Below, piece after piece: positions 43,201 through 51,738 of a stretch of DNA of 64,000 nt (within the stretch, counting starts at the first letter, position 1; each line of letters opens with the position of its first letter). Source of the stretch: Pedobacter rhodius (lineage in GTDB: Bacteria > Bacteroidota > Bacteroidia > Sphingobacteriales > Sphingobacteriaceae); assembly GCF_027213645.1 (NCBI RefSeq), contig NZ_JAPWGL010000002.1, positions 1 through 64,000 on the forward strand. Reading direction: 5' to 3'. The position numbers and the translations under genes were made by a program. Under the pieces are notes generated by a model, which was given only the letters and a program-made list of their open reading frames with translations, ran no database searches and was not told the origin of the DNA.

Positions 43201-44061
43201 ATGAAAATAGCAGAAAGCGATTTAATTATCAATCCTGACGGAAGTGTTTATCATTTAAATCTTTTACCCGGCGATGTGGCGGATACGGTCATCACGGTCG
43301 GCGACCCGGACCGTGTTGGCGAAGTGAGTAAATATTTCGATAACATTGAGTTTAAAAAAGGTAAGCGGGAGTTTATAACGCATACTGGTTTGGTTGGTAA
43401 AAAGCGTGTTACTGTACTTTCAACAGGTATTGGTACCGATAATATTGATATTGTTTTTAATGAACTGGACGCGCTTGTAAACATCGATTTTGAAACAAGA
43501 ACTATCAAAAAAGACCTTACCTCACTTAATATCATCCGCATAGGCACTTCGGGCGCAGTACAGCCTGATATTCCGATGGGAACCATTCTGGCTTCATCTT
43601 TCGGTTTAGGCATGGATGCATTAATGAATTATTATATTCATGATTTATCCGGCGATGAACGAAGCCTGCTTGATGACATAAAAAGTCATTTTGGTCATTT
43701 GAAAAATATCAATCCATATTTAACAGCAGCGGCTGATAACCTGTTAAATACAATCGGTAAAGATATGGCTAAAGGAATTACGATAACTGCTCCCGGGTTT
43801 TACGCACCTCAGGGCAGACAGGTTCGTGCTAAAAACGCAGTTCCAAATTTCATCGGACTGATAAATAGTTTTAAAAGTAATCAGAATCGAATTACAAATT
43901 TAGAAATGGAAACTGCCGGAATATATGCTTTGGCAAAGGTTTTAGGCCATAATGCATTATCTATAAATGCCATTCTGGCCAGTAGGGTAAAATTCGAATT
44001 TAGTAATGAACCAGATAAAATTGTAGAGCAGGCAATAAAGTTGGTTTTAGAAAGAATTTAA
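43201..44061 (+). CDS. Nucleoside phosphorylase (uridine/purine, PNP_UDP_1 family)
   Basis: The 286-residue enzyme splits nucleosides with phosphate in salvage. Visible motifs are TVGDPDRVGEVSKYF (phosphate site), IRIGTSGAVQPDIPMGTIL and TNLEMETAGIYALAKVLG (ribose/base site). It is closest by eye to uridine phosphorylases, but base preference is not decided by these motifs. It is the last gene of the ribD transcript, ended by the hairpin at 44068-44095. Confidence 0.9.
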   Translation: MKIAESDLIINPDGSVYHLNLLPGDVADTVITVGDPDRVGEVSKYFDNIEFKKGKREFITHTGLVGKKRVTVLSTGIGTDNIDIVFNELDALVNIDFETRTIKKDLTSLNIIRIGTSGAVQPDIPMGTILASSFGLGMDALMNYYIHDLSGDERSLLDDIKSHFGHLKNINPYLTAAADNLLNTIGKDMAKGITITAPGFYAPQGRQVRAKNAVPNFIGLINSFKSNQNRITNLEMETAGIYALAKVLGHNALSINAILASRVKFEFSNEPDKIVEQAIKLVLERI

Positions 44062-44067
44062 GCGATG

Positions 44068-44095
44068 TTATGGAAAAGTCCTGACTTTTCCATAA
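44068..44095. terminator. Hairpin terminator between converging genes
   Basis: A 12-13-bp stem (44068-44080 with 44083-44095) lies between the stop of the phosphorylase gene and that of the DUF1398 gene. It has no long T-run. Confidence 0.7.
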
Positions 44096-44101
44096 TAAAG
44101 T

Positions 44102-44497
44102 TTACACCTTGGGAATATTTTCTTTTACCAATTCGTTTTGTTCTGCATCTAAATAGGTACAGGTCATTTCTTCTAAATCAATTACCCATTTCTCAACACC
44201 TGCATCAGCAGCCTGCTTGCAAAAGGTAAAATAATCTGTTTCTCCTTTTTGATGATTTTTTAAAGCGTGATTTAATTTTTCAGAAGAAGGTTCATCACTG
44301 ATTACTAATTCAGGATATCCATCTGGATTTACCTGTGCGGAATAATCTTCACTGTCAAAATAAACCGATAAGCCATTAGCGACGTAAACATCATTCCTGA
44401 CAATTCCTAAACCCTTAATCACTTTAATAAACTGAGGAAAGTCTGCCCCTGTTTTAATATTCAATTCCGCTGCCTTAATTTCCTCTATGTTAAACAT
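44102..44497 (-). CDS. DUF1398 family protein
   Basis: The 131 residues match DUF1398 (YbcV-like), with GADFPQFIKVIKGLGIVRNDVYV in the N-terminal half and FTFCKQAADAGVEKWVIDLEEMTCTYLD in the C-terminal half. The family has a known fold but no established function. Some databases call it 'phage envelope protein', a weak label. It is 2 bases downstream of galM and is probably transcribed with it. Confidence 0.85.
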   Translation of the reverse strand: MFNIEEIKAAELNIKTGADFPQFIKVIKGLGIVRNDVYVANGLSVYFDSEDYSAQVNPDGYPELVISDEPSSEKLNHALKNHQKGETDYFTFCKQAADAGVEKWVIDLEEMTCTYLDAEQNELVKENIPKV

Positions 44498-44499
44498 AA

Positions 44500-45549
44500 T
44501 TATTTATTTAGTGATACTTTATAGATTGTTGTTTGCGTATATAAATCTTCAGGACGCAAAATTGTTGATGGGAATTCTTCAATATTTACCGCGTTCGGAT
44601 GATGCTGTGTTTCAATGCAAAATGCTTCATATGCACCATAATCCCTTCCACCCTTGCCATTTTTTACGCTCAGATATTTCGAAGTATATAAATGTGCCAC
44701 AGGTTCGGTTGTGTATACACTTAAAGTTAAACCGCTTTCTTCTTCAAATGTTTTAGAAGCCAGCGATAAGTCTCCATATATTTTGTCTAAAACAAAGGTT
44801 TGATCGTAACCCTCCTCCGGATTCCAATCCCTGGATATTTCTTTGGCTATTGTAAAATCTAAAGGTGTATTTTCTAACGGAATTAATTTTCCGGTTACAC
44901 AATAATTTTCATCTTGTTCCAGGTAATCAGAAGCAAAAATTTGTTGTTTATGTTTGCCAATTTTTCCCCCGTTCGGCGCTAAATTAAAATAACCATGATG
45001 CGTTAAATTGATGGCTGTAGCTTTATCTGTTTCGGCTTCATAGCTCAGTATAAGTTCATCATTTTCAGTTAGCTCGAAGGTTAACCCAATAATTAAATTA
45101 CCGGGAAAGCCTTCTTCGCCATCTACACTCTCATACTCAAGCATTACAAAAGATTGTTCGCCTGTTCCGACTTCTACAATATCCCAAACTTTTTTATCAA
45201 AACCAATATCTCCGCCGTGCAGACAGTCTGTACCCGTATTTTTAACCAATTGATACTGTTCTCCGTCAATACTGAACCGGCCATCTTTTATCCGGTTGGC
45301 ATAACGGCCAATTACAGCACCAACGTGCGGGTTATTTTTTAAATAGTCTTCATGGAAATATTGCTCCACATTATCAAATCCCAATACGATATCCTGTGGT
45401 GCTCCATGGCTGTTTTTTACAATGAATTTATTAATTATAGCGCCATAATTAAATATTTCTACATAAGTACCTTTACGATTAGTAAGTTCTATGGCAATAA
45501 CTTCTTCGCCATTAATAATTTTTCCTGTAGGTGTTTGCTGAACGCTCAT
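44500..45549 (-). CDS. galM: Aldose 1-epimerase (mutarotase)
   Basis: This enzyme interconverts alpha- and beta-anomers of galactose/glucose and feeds galactokinase. The 349 residues contain GAVIGRYANRI, the catalytic His in INLTHHGYFNL and the catalytic Glu in AFCIETQHHPNAVN. No signal peptide is visible, so it is cytoplasmic. It diverges from galK by 64 bases, so the two are probably expressed together, although galT and galE are not in the window. Confidence 0.95.
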   Translation of the reverse strand: MSVQQTPTGKIINGEEVIAIELTNRKGTYVEIFNYGAIINKFIVKNSHGAPQDIVLGFDNVEQYFHEDYLKNNPHVGAVIGRYANRIKDGRFSIDGEQYQLVKNTGTDCLHGGDIGFDKKVWDIVEVGTGEQSFVMLEYESVDGEEGFPGNLIIGLTFELTENDELILSYEAETDKATAINLTHHGYFNLAPNGGKIGKHKQQIFASDYLEQDENYCVTGKLIPLENTPLDFTIAKEISRDWNPEEGYDQTFVLDKIYGDLSLASKTFEEESGLTLSVYTTEPVAHLYTSKYLSVKNGKGGRDYGAYEAFCIETQHHPNAVNIEEFPSTILRPEDLYTQTTIYKVSLNK

Positions 45550-45613
45550 AAATTGTAACTTAGGGCTTTTGTTTTGAAAACAAACATACCATTATTTAAA
45601 TATTTTCAACCAA

Positions 45614-46765
45614 ATGAAGCTAAAACTTGAGGAAAAATTTGCCGGGCAATATCATAAAAATGCTGATGCAGTATACTTTACACCAGGCCGGGTTAATCTG
45701 ATCGGCGAACACATCGATTATAATGGCGGTTTAGTTATGCCATGTGCCATTACTTTAGGAACCTGGATTGCAATTGCACCAAATGCTGATCATAAATTTC
45801 GATTTAAAAGCTTAAATTTTGATGCGCAAACAGAGGTTGAAAGCAATAAAATCCATGAAAAAAACGGAAGTCTTTGGGCAAATTATCCTATCGGTGTAAT
45901 AAACGAATTTATCAAAGACGGGAAGGAAATTACAGGACTGGATTTTCTTTATTATGGAAATATTCCGATTGGTTCAGGGCTCTCGTCTTCTGCTTCTATA
46001 GAAATCGCAACTGCTTTTGCCTTGAATCACTATTTTAACTTAGGTTATGATAAGCTGGATTTAGTAAAAATTGCAAAACGGGTGGAGAATGATTTTATCG
46101 GATTAAATTCGGGTATAATGGATCAGTTTGCCGTTGCCTTTGGGGAACAGGATAAAGCGATTGTTTTAGATTGCGAATCATTGAAATATAAGATGGTTGA
46201 CGTAAATTTAGGTAATTATGTACTTGCCATTATCAATACCAAAAAACCCCGGGAACTGGCAGATTCTAAATACAATGAAAGGGTTCAGGAATGCCAGACA
46301 GCTCTAACACTTCTGAACGAAGAAATTAAATTAAATAATCTATGCGAGCTTACTGCAGAAAAATTCGCGTTGCATAATCATCTGATAAAAGATGAAACTG
46401 TTTTAAATCGTGCAACGCATGTTGTTAAAGAAAATGATCGTGTGCATTTAGCTGCAAAAGCCTTAAATTCAGGTGCATTGGAAGAATTTGGCAGGCTGAT
46501 GTATGCTTCGCATCAATCTTTAAAAGAATTGTATGAGGTAAGCGGGAAAGAACTGGATACCGTTGTAGATTTTTGCTCAGGCTATGAGCATGTTATTGGT
46601 GCCCGAATGACAGGTGCAGGATTTGGCGGTTGTGCCATTGCCTTACTGAAAAAAGGTTTCGAAGAAGATTTTGCCAAGGGCCTTACCGATTATTATGTAG
46701 AAAGAATTGGTTACTCCGCAGAAATTTATGTAAGTGAAATTGGCAACGGTCCGGTTAGGTTATAA
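45614..46765 (+). CDS. galK: Galactokinase
   Basis: This GHMP kinase makes galactose 1-phosphate. The 383 residues contain the galactokinase signature GRVNLIGEHIDYNGG, the ATP-binding PIGSGLSSSASIE, the catalytic Asp region LNSGIMDQFAVAFG and the C-terminal MTGAGFGGCAIALL. It is divergent from galM. A tandem repeat element follows, so it is probably a single-gene transcript. Confidence 0.96.
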   Translation: MKLKLEEKFAGQYHKNADAVYFTPGRVNLIGEHIDYNGGLVMPCAITLGTWIAIAPNADHKFRFKSLNFDAQTEVESNKIHEKNGSLWANYPIGVINEFIKDGKEITGLDFLYYGNIPIGSGLSSSASIEIATAFALNHYFNLGYDKLDLVKIAKRVENDFIGLNSGIMDQFAVAFGEQDKAIVLDCESLKYKMVDVNLGNYVLAIINTKKPRELADSKYNERVQECQTALTLLNEEIKLNNLCELTAEKFALHNHLIKDETVLNRATHVVKENDRVHLAAKALNSGALEEFGRLMYASHQSLKELYEVSGKELDTVVDFCSGYEHVIGARMTGAGFGGCAIALLKKGFEEDFAKGLTDYYVERIGYSAEIYVSEIGNGPVRL

Positions 46766-46773
46766 AAAATATT

Positions 46774-46906
46774 TAGCTACAGATTTGCAGATTCATTTAA
46801 TTTAAAATCCGGTAATTTGGGCTTACAAAAATTAATTAATTTATAGAAAATATTAGCCACGGATTTGCAGATTTATTTATGTTTAAAATCTGGTAATCTG
46901 TGGCTA
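46774..46906. repeat. Two tandem copies (about 80 bp) of the 'TAGCCACGGATTTGCAGATT' repeat
   Basis: TAGCTACAGATTTGCAGATT (46774) recurs as TAGCCACGGATTTGCAGATT (46854), 80 bases apart, each followed by TTTAAAATC(C/T)GGTAAT. The second copy has complementary ends (TTAGCCACGGATT with AATCTGTGGCTAA). It belongs to the same family as 588-651. A frame opening at 46865 inside this repeat is not a credible start for the next gene. Confidence 0.7.
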
Positions 46907-46915
46907 ACCAATACA

Positions 46916-47446
46916 ATGAGAAAATTAAAATTAGATGAATTAAATCGTCCTGATATTGAAGAATTTAAAGCGCAGGAAAAGCTGCCTGTTGTAGTTGTTT
47001 TAGACAATGTCAGAAGTATGCACAATGTGGGTTCGGTATTCAGAACTGCCGACGGATTTGCACTTGAAAAAGTTATTTTGTGCGGGATTACCGCACAACC
47101 ACCACATCGGGAGATAGAAAAAACTGCACTGGGCGCTACCCAGTCTGTAGATTGGATTCATTACGGCAATACGGTTAAAGCTATTGAAGATTTAAGGGAA
47201 TCGGGTTATGAAATTGTAGCGATTGAACAGGCAGAAAAAAGTGTTATGTTAAATATTTTTAAACCAGACCCGGCTAAAAAGTATGCTTTAATATTTGGAA
47301 ATGAGGTTGATGGTGTAAGTGAAGAAGTAATGGGCAAAATAGATGAATGTATAGAAATTCCACAATTCGGCACTAAGCATTCATTCAACATTGTAATTTC
47401 CGCAGGTATTGTGCTTTGGGATTTCTTTGCTAAACTGAAGCTTTAA
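46916..47446 (+). CDS. TrmH/SpoU-family RNA methyltransferase
   Basis: The 176-residue SPOUT enzyme shows all three family motifs: DNVRSMHNVGSVFRTADGF, LIFGNEVDGVSEEV and IPQFGTKHSFNIVISAGIVLW. It should 2'-O-methylate a ribose in tRNA or rRNA. The short length without an N-terminal L30e-like domain is closer to TrmH/TrmL-like proteins than to RlmB. The exact target is not decided. The ATG at 46916 follows the repeat element. The next gene is 12 bases downstream. Confidence 0.9.
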   Translation: MRKLKLDELNRPDIEEFKAQEKLPVVVVLDNVRSMHNVGSVFRTADGFALEKVILCGITAQPPHREIEKTALGATQSVDWIHYGNTVKAIEDLRESGYEIVAIEQAEKSVMLNIFKPDPAKKYALIFGNEVDGVSEEVMGKIDECIEIPQFGTKHSFNIVISAGIVLWDFFAKLKL

Positions 47447-47458
47447 TTAATTTTTTAA

Positions 47459-48121
47459 ATGGATAACCTTCTCTTAAAGAAGTTACAAATAAAACCTGGA
47501 TTTACTGTCAAAGTTGTTGATGCGCCTGAAAATGCGGCAGCTATTTTTGGTGAAATACCGGCTGATATGACTATAAAATATGGTGATGATTCTTCATTTG
47601 ATGTATTAATTACGTTTTCTACATTAAAAGAACAACTCGACAGTCAAATCCGAAACCATTTAAATAAACTAAATCCGAAAACAATTTTCTGGGTTTTTAT
47701 GCCCAAAAAATCATCTAAAGTTTATTCTGATTTAGATATGATGAGTTCCTGGCAGGAGTTAGCTGTATATGGGTTAAATCCTTGCGCGTCTGCGGCCGTA
47801 AATGAAATCTGGACAGCTTTAAGACTCAAATTTATCAATGATATTAAGCCTTCAGGCTTGAGAAATGATCACATCAGGCATAATGAATTTGCAGACTACA
47901 TTGATGTCGAAAATAAAATCGTTAAATTACCGGAAGATTTGGCTAAAGGTTTACACGAATATCCGGTAGCACTTCAATATTTTAACGGTTTAGCTTATTC
48001 CCATAAGAAAGAATATGTATTATGGATTCTTACTGCCAAGCAGGAAAAAACCAGATTAAACAGAGTGGAAAAAGCTATAGAAATGTTATTAAATAACAAG
48101 AAAAATCCGTCTGTAAAATAA
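47459..48121 (+). CDS. DUF3052-like plus YdeI/OmpD-associated domain protein
   Basis: The 220-residue cytoplasmic protein has an N-terminal half (about residues 1-130; LQIKPGFTVKVVDAPENAA, KTIFWVFMPKKSSK) resembling DUF3052. The C-terminal half (about 155-215; LPEDLAKGLHEYPVALQYFNGLAYSHKKEYVLWI) matches the YdeI/OmpD-associated family, in which some members are linked to bacteriocin or peptide resistance. Function here is unknown. It is probably co-transcribed with the methyltransferase gene. Confidence 0.8.
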   Translation: MDNLLLKKLQIKPGFTVKVVDAPENAAAIFGEIPADMTIKYGDDSSFDVLITFSTLKEQLDSQIRNHLNKLNPKTIFWVFMPKKSSKVYSDLDMMSSWQELAVYGLNPCASAAVNEIWTALRLKFINDIKPSGLRNDHIRHNEFADYIDVENKIVKLPEDLAKGLHEYPVALQYFNGLAYSHKKEYVLWILTAKQEKTRLNRVEKAIEMLLNNKKNPSVK

Positions 48122-48248
48122 TTTTATTTTATAAAATTCAAAGCTATTTTGTACTGTAAACAGTACACTTTTTAGATATTTTTTTTCTTTTATGTAACAT
48201 TTTTGAAATATTTTTAACCCTTATAATTCATTGATTACTTGATATTTG

Positions 48249-48280
48249 CCTGCCAGATCGCTCCTTTGGCAGGATTTTTT
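48249..48280 (+). terminator. Terminator upstream of ompA-like gene
   Basis: CCTGCCA (48249-48255) pairs with TGGCAGG (48267-48273) and is followed by ATTTTTT. It would end the transcript of the YdeI-type gene. A smaller hairpin (GTACTG/CAGTAC, 48151-48166) precedes it. Confidence 0.65.
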
Positions 48281-48346
48281 CTTACTCGACTCAAAACAGT
48301 ATGACTTAAAAGCTGTTTAAGATTGAAATTTACAAATAGAAAAAAA

Positions 48347-49627
48347 ATGAATTCGAGAATTACAAAATCAACAATGTTGATTGCCTTATTAGGCCTATCA
48401 TCACAATTATTTGCACAAGAAACACCAACTACATCGGGTAGATTTGGAAAGCAATCATTAAGAACATGGAGCATCGGTGCTCACGGAGGTATCCTTAGCC
48501 AAAATACTTTCCTGGGCGGCGGAAGTGTTAAAGCTGATGAATTTAGAAGTATAGGTTATGGTGCTTTTATTAAAAAGCAAATTTTACCGGCCTTAGGTTT
48601 ACAAGCTGACTTTTTACGCGGCGAGATTAAAACATTAAATGCAACCAGTACTATTGAACAAAAAAATAGCATCAACTGGTCGGGGTCGTTAACAGCTGTT
48701 TTAAACATTGCTAACTTCAGTTTAAATACTGAAAACGCAGTTTTAATTCCATATGTAAAAGCAGGTGCCGGTTATATGTCGTCTGATTCGCAGGTTGGAA
48801 ATACGCAGGTTTTTTCAGACAGAGAAGGCTGGTATATCCCAACAGGTGTCGGATTTAAATTCGGTGTAGCTAAAGGCATCAACATCGATTTAGGTTACGA
48901 TATCAACTTCATCAAATCATCTCCAACTGTTAAAGGTGCTTACAACGAAAGCAGATTTTCTTATGCTCACGCAGGTTTAGAATTTGCTTTAGGAAACAAA
49001 GAAAATTCACAATTGCAAAATTACAGCGCTATAGCTGATTTACGTAAACAAAGTGCTGAAGAAAGTGCGGAATTGAGAAAAGCATTATCAACTGCAGAAG
49101 AAAATGCGGCTAACGACAGAGCACAATATGCAAAAGATTTAGGTGATGATGATAGCGATGGTGTTGCAAATAAATTTGATAAATGCCCGGGAACAGTATC
49201 TGGTACAGTTGTAGATGGTTCTGGCTGTCCTATCAAAGTTCAACGTGAAGTGATTAAGGAAACAAGATTAATTACTGAAGAAGATCGTAAAGTTGTTAAA
49301 GATGCAATTTCTAACTTAGAGTTTGATTTAGGTAAATCAACTATCCGTGCTAAATCTTATGCTACTTTAAACAGGGTTGCTAACCTTTTAGTAGAGAAAA
49401 ACTTCAGCTTAAAATTAGCCGGCCATACAGATAATACAGGTGGCAGAGAGTTGAACTTACGCTTATCGAAAGACAGAGCTGAATCCGTAAAAGCTTATTT
49501 AGTATCTCAGGGTGTGAACGCATCAAGAGTTGAAGCAACTGGTTACGGACCTGACCAACCAATTGCAACCAACAAAACTGCAGCCGGTCGTCAACAAAAC
49601 CGTCGTGTAGAATTTACATTATACTAG
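48347..49627 (+). CDS. OmpA-family outer-membrane protein
   Basis: The 426-residue precursor has a signal peptide (ending SSQLFAQ), an eight-strand-type beta-barrel (about residues 30-215), a short coiled-coil-like stretch (LRKQSAEESAELRKALSTAE), a calcium-binding TSP3-like linker (DDDSDGVANKFDKCPGT), and a C-terminal OmpA peptidoglycan-binding domain (LAGHTDNTGGRELNLRLSKDRA, RVEATGYG). It links outer membrane and wall. A TTG start at 48323 is rejected in favour of the ATG at 48347, directly before the signal peptide. Confidence 0.93.
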   Translation: MNSRITKSTMLIALLGLSSQLFAQETPTTSGRFGKQSLRTWSIGAHGGILSQNTFLGGGSVKADEFRSIGYGAFIKKQILPALGLQADFLRGEIKTLNATSTIEQKNSINWSGSLTAVLNIANFSLNTENAVLIPYVKAGAGYMSSDSQVGNTQVFSDREGWYIPTGVGFKFGVAKGINIDLGYDINFIKSSPTVKGAYNESRFSYAHAGLEFALGNKENSQLQNYSAIADLRKQSAEESAELRKALSTAEENAANDRAQYAKDLGDDDSDGVANKFDKCPGTVSGTVVDGSGCPIKVQREVIKETRLITEEDRKVVKDAISNLEFDLGKSTIRAKSYATLNRVANLLVEKNFSLKLAGHTDNTGGRELNLRLSKDRAESVKAYLVSQGVNASRVEATGYGPDQPIATNKTAAGRQQNRRVEFTLY

Positions 49628-49647
49628 TCGATAGTAAAAGGAAATAG

Positions 49648-49679
49648 AAAAGCTCCTGATGAAAGTCAGGAGCTTTTTT
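49648..49679 (+). terminator. Rho-independent terminator of the ompA-like gene
   Basis: A 12-bp stem (49648-49659 with 49666-49677) is followed by a T-run. Confidence 0.88.
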
Positions 49680-49738
49680 GTTATCTTATTCCATTCATTA
49701 TCCGGTAGCTATCGAATCAGCATAACGAACTGTATATG

Positions 49739-51037
49739 TTAAGACAATCCTTTTTTATTTTTGTAGGTCATTTTTGCTTTGGTACCGGCGCTGTAGTTAT
49801 AGTTCTTTAAATTACTTGCTTTCTTTTCATGAAAAGCCGCACCGCGTTCAGATGCATCTTCTTCCTCCTCTTTCTTTTTTTTCCTGGGTTTAGAATTAGC
49901 ATCAACAACTTTCAAATCTTCAGGCAGTTCCATCACATCCATGCGTTGCCCTATCGCCTGCTCTATTTTCTTAACCTCAATCAGTTCGATATCTGTAGAA
50001 AAAGTAATGGCAACAACTTCATCATTACCATTTTTAACGATACGCTGAATTAAAGTTTCTTTTTGTTCTGGTAATTCTAAATGGAGAATAAATGGAATTC
50101 CCTGAATATCTAAATCACCCAAATTTTCATTGGCAACAATTAAAACCCGTGCGTCTGGATTTTCTTTGAAATCCTCGATATCATCGTAGCCCTTATCATC
50201 AAAAAACAGAGAACGGTAAATACTGATTTCACCTTCTTTAGAATGGTTAAAATTTTTATAAACGGTTTGAGCGGTCAATCTCGTATTTACAAAAACAACA
50301 ACCTTATCAAAAAATTCGGCATCATCCAATAATAACGTCAGGAGATTTAGCTTAGTCCTGAAATTCGGAACCTGATAAAGCATTTGCGGATAAACCTCCG
50401 CTTGTTTTTCGCCAATATCATCCACTTCTATTATGGAACTGGAATCTTTCATAAACGGCGAAATCATATGGTTCAGTTTCTCATGCAAAACCTCTGTAAA
50501 TACAACATGCTGCGATTTATAAGCACTATTTGCTAATTCTACAACCGGTAATTGCAGGCCTTTTTTAACAATTAATTCAGCATTATCTACAATAAACAGC
50601 TGAATTTTGTTGGTATTTAAAGCGAGTTTCAGGTATAAGGCACGAGCCCGATCCGGAACGGCTACAATGATATCACAACCATCGGTAATCTCGTTCATCT
50701 GTGTTTCAACTGCACCACGGCTGTCAATCCCTAAAATCCTGAAAGTACTGTTGCGGTTTAATAGCTTAAACTGTTCAATAACATGGTCAACATGTTCGGC
50801 ATCGGGAACTAAAATTAAAGCACGTGGTGCCTCTTCAAAAGCATATTTTAGCTTCATTAGCGTAGCTAAAACGTAAGTTGTTGTTTTTCCCGAGCCCTCC
50901 GGTCCTACCGCTATAACATCCTGACCACCTAAAATTCGCGACATCGTTCTGGCCTGGATTTCTTTTGGAGTTAAAAATCCTGCATCAGTCATGGCTGCTA
51001 CAAGTGGTTTACTAAGTTTTAATTTTTCTAATGACAC
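49739..51037 (-). CDS. Degenerate DEAD-box helicase-like protein
   Basis: The 432-residue protein aligns with the DEAD-box core (opening LEKLKLSKPLVAAMTDAGFL, Q-motif Gln in PKEIQ). Walker A is intact (GPEGSGKT, residues 45-52). Motif Ia is PDAEH, motif II is DNAE (151-154) instead of DEAD, the SAT motif is missing, and motifs V and VI read ANENLGDLD and QRIVKNG instead of the usual RGxD and HRxGRxGR. The loss of the catalytic Glu suggests ATP binding without normal hydrolysis. The C-terminus is a basic tail. The start is GTG. It may serve as an RNA-binding or regulatory protein. Confidence 0.85.
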   Translation of the reverse strand: MSLEKLKLSKPLVAAMTDAGFLTPKEIQARTMSRILGGQDVIAVGPEGSGKTTTYVLATLMKLKYAFEEAPRALILVPDAEHVDHVIEQFKLLNRNSTFRILGIDSRGAVETQMNEITDGCDIIVAVPDRARALYLKLALNTNKIQLFIVDNAELIVKKGLQLPVVELANSAYKSQHVVFTEVLHEKLNHMISPFMKDSSSIIEVDDIGEKQAEVYPQMLYQVPNFRTKLNLLTLLLDDAEFFDKVVVFVNTRLTAQTVYKNFNHSKEGEISIYRSLFFDDKGYDDIEDFKENPDARVLIVANENLGDLDIQGIPFILHLELPEQKETLIQRIVKNGNDEVVAITFSTDIELIEVKKIEQAIGQRMDVMELPEDLKVVDANSKPRKKKKEEEEDASERGAAFHEKKASNLKNYNYSAGTKAKMTYKNKKGLS

Positions 51038-51324
51038 ACTTCTTATTTTAATATTTAAAATGCAAATATCTTCAAAATAATTAGCTTTTCGGAAATTGAA
51101 TTTACGCCTGTATATGAACTTCCCTAATTCTTATATACTTTAAACGTGACATTAGCCATTTCAAATGAAAAACCGAAGCCATTTTTAATCATATTTAACC
51201 ATATGAGGTATAAATTTAGTTAAAAATAACGGTACGAATTAAAATTAAATAATTGAATATAAAATAGTTATGTTATTTTTCAATTTAAACACTACTAAAT
51301 CTATAGATATTATATACTTATTTA

Positions 51325-51332
51325 TATATTTG
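51325..51332 (+). promoter_or_regulatory. -7 box (TATATTTG) for the small ORF/tRNA-like unit
   Basis: An exact TAnnTTTG match points towards the 53-codon ORF at 51385, with room for a leader of about 45 bases. The -33 region is not convincing. Confidence 0.5.
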
Positions 51333-51384
51333 CTGAACATTAATCATTAACTAAAAATATGTTATACAATTAAACGCAGAGATC

Positions 51385-51546
51385 ATGTCAATCTATTTTC
51401 AATATCCGGCAATAAATGATTATCCTAATCTTGCTCATCCTATAAAAATAGGAGAAGCTGATCGTAAAAAGACTGAGGGTGAAGACAAGCTAAATCAGGA
51501 TGAGGTCATAGAATTAAAAGATTTTTTAGCGTTAAAGCCTGTTTGA
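51385..51546 (+). CDS. Small protein (53 residues), function unknown, upstream of the tRNA-like sequence
   Basis: The frame starts at an ATG 52 bases after a good -7 box and encodes a polar protein: an aromatic N-terminus (MSIYFQYPAINDYPNLAHP), then a highly charged middle (GEADRKKTEGEDKLNQDE) and a short hydrophobic end. Composition is not the hydrophobic type expected from random AT-rich frames, which supports it. It ends 7 bases before the tRNA-like sequence and may be co-transcribed with it. No family is recognised. Confidence 0.55.
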   Translation: MSIYFQYPAINDYPNLAHPIKIGEADRKKTEGEDKLNQDEVIELKDFLALKPV

Positions 51547-51553
51547 CAAATCC

Positions 51554-51625
51554 GGCCGGTTGACCGATTGGGAGGTTGAAGTTTCATAAACTTTTATATA
51601 TTGGTTCGAATCCATTACCAGGCCG
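51554..51625 (+). tRNA. Degenerate tRNA-Met(CAU)-like sequence
   Basis: The stretch folds as a class I tRNA. Acceptor 51554-51560 pairs with 51617-51624 with one bulged A (51620). The D-arm is ACC/GGT with A14, GG and A21 in place. The anticodon stem GAAGT/ACTTT has the loop TTCATAA (anticodon CAT), and the T-arm has the loop TTCGAAT. U8, A14, G18G19, U33, T54T55C56 and A58 are all conserved. Defects are the bulge, a T-T mismatch in the T-stem and a G-U pair. CCA is not encoded. It may be a tRNA pseudogene, a fast-evolving functional tRNA or a tRNA-like regulatory RNA. Confidence 0.6.
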
Positions 51626-51650
51626 CTAAGTGTACCTCATAGCACTTTAA

Positions 51651-51738
51651 ACCTGATTTTGCTCAAAATCAGGCAAGATTTGGTTATCTTATATTTGTTT
51701 TGTTGTTAGCAAAGGCTATCCGCGATGGATAGCCTTCA
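51651..51738 (+). terminator. Two hairpins after the tRNA-like sequence
   Basis: CCTGATTTT/AAAATCAGG (9-bp stem, loop GCTC, about 51652-51673) and AAGGCTATCC/GGATAGCCTT (10-bp stem, about 51713-51737) follow the tRNA-like sequence. Either could end or process the transcript; neither has a long T-run on the plus strand. Confidence 0.5.

Noticed and set aside
51385..51625. Peptide plus tRNA pair as an aminoacyl-tRNA-dependent peptide natural product (pearlin-like) system
   Set aside because: No LanB-like ligase, modification enzyme or dedicated transporter is adjacent; the idea has no support beyond the pairing.
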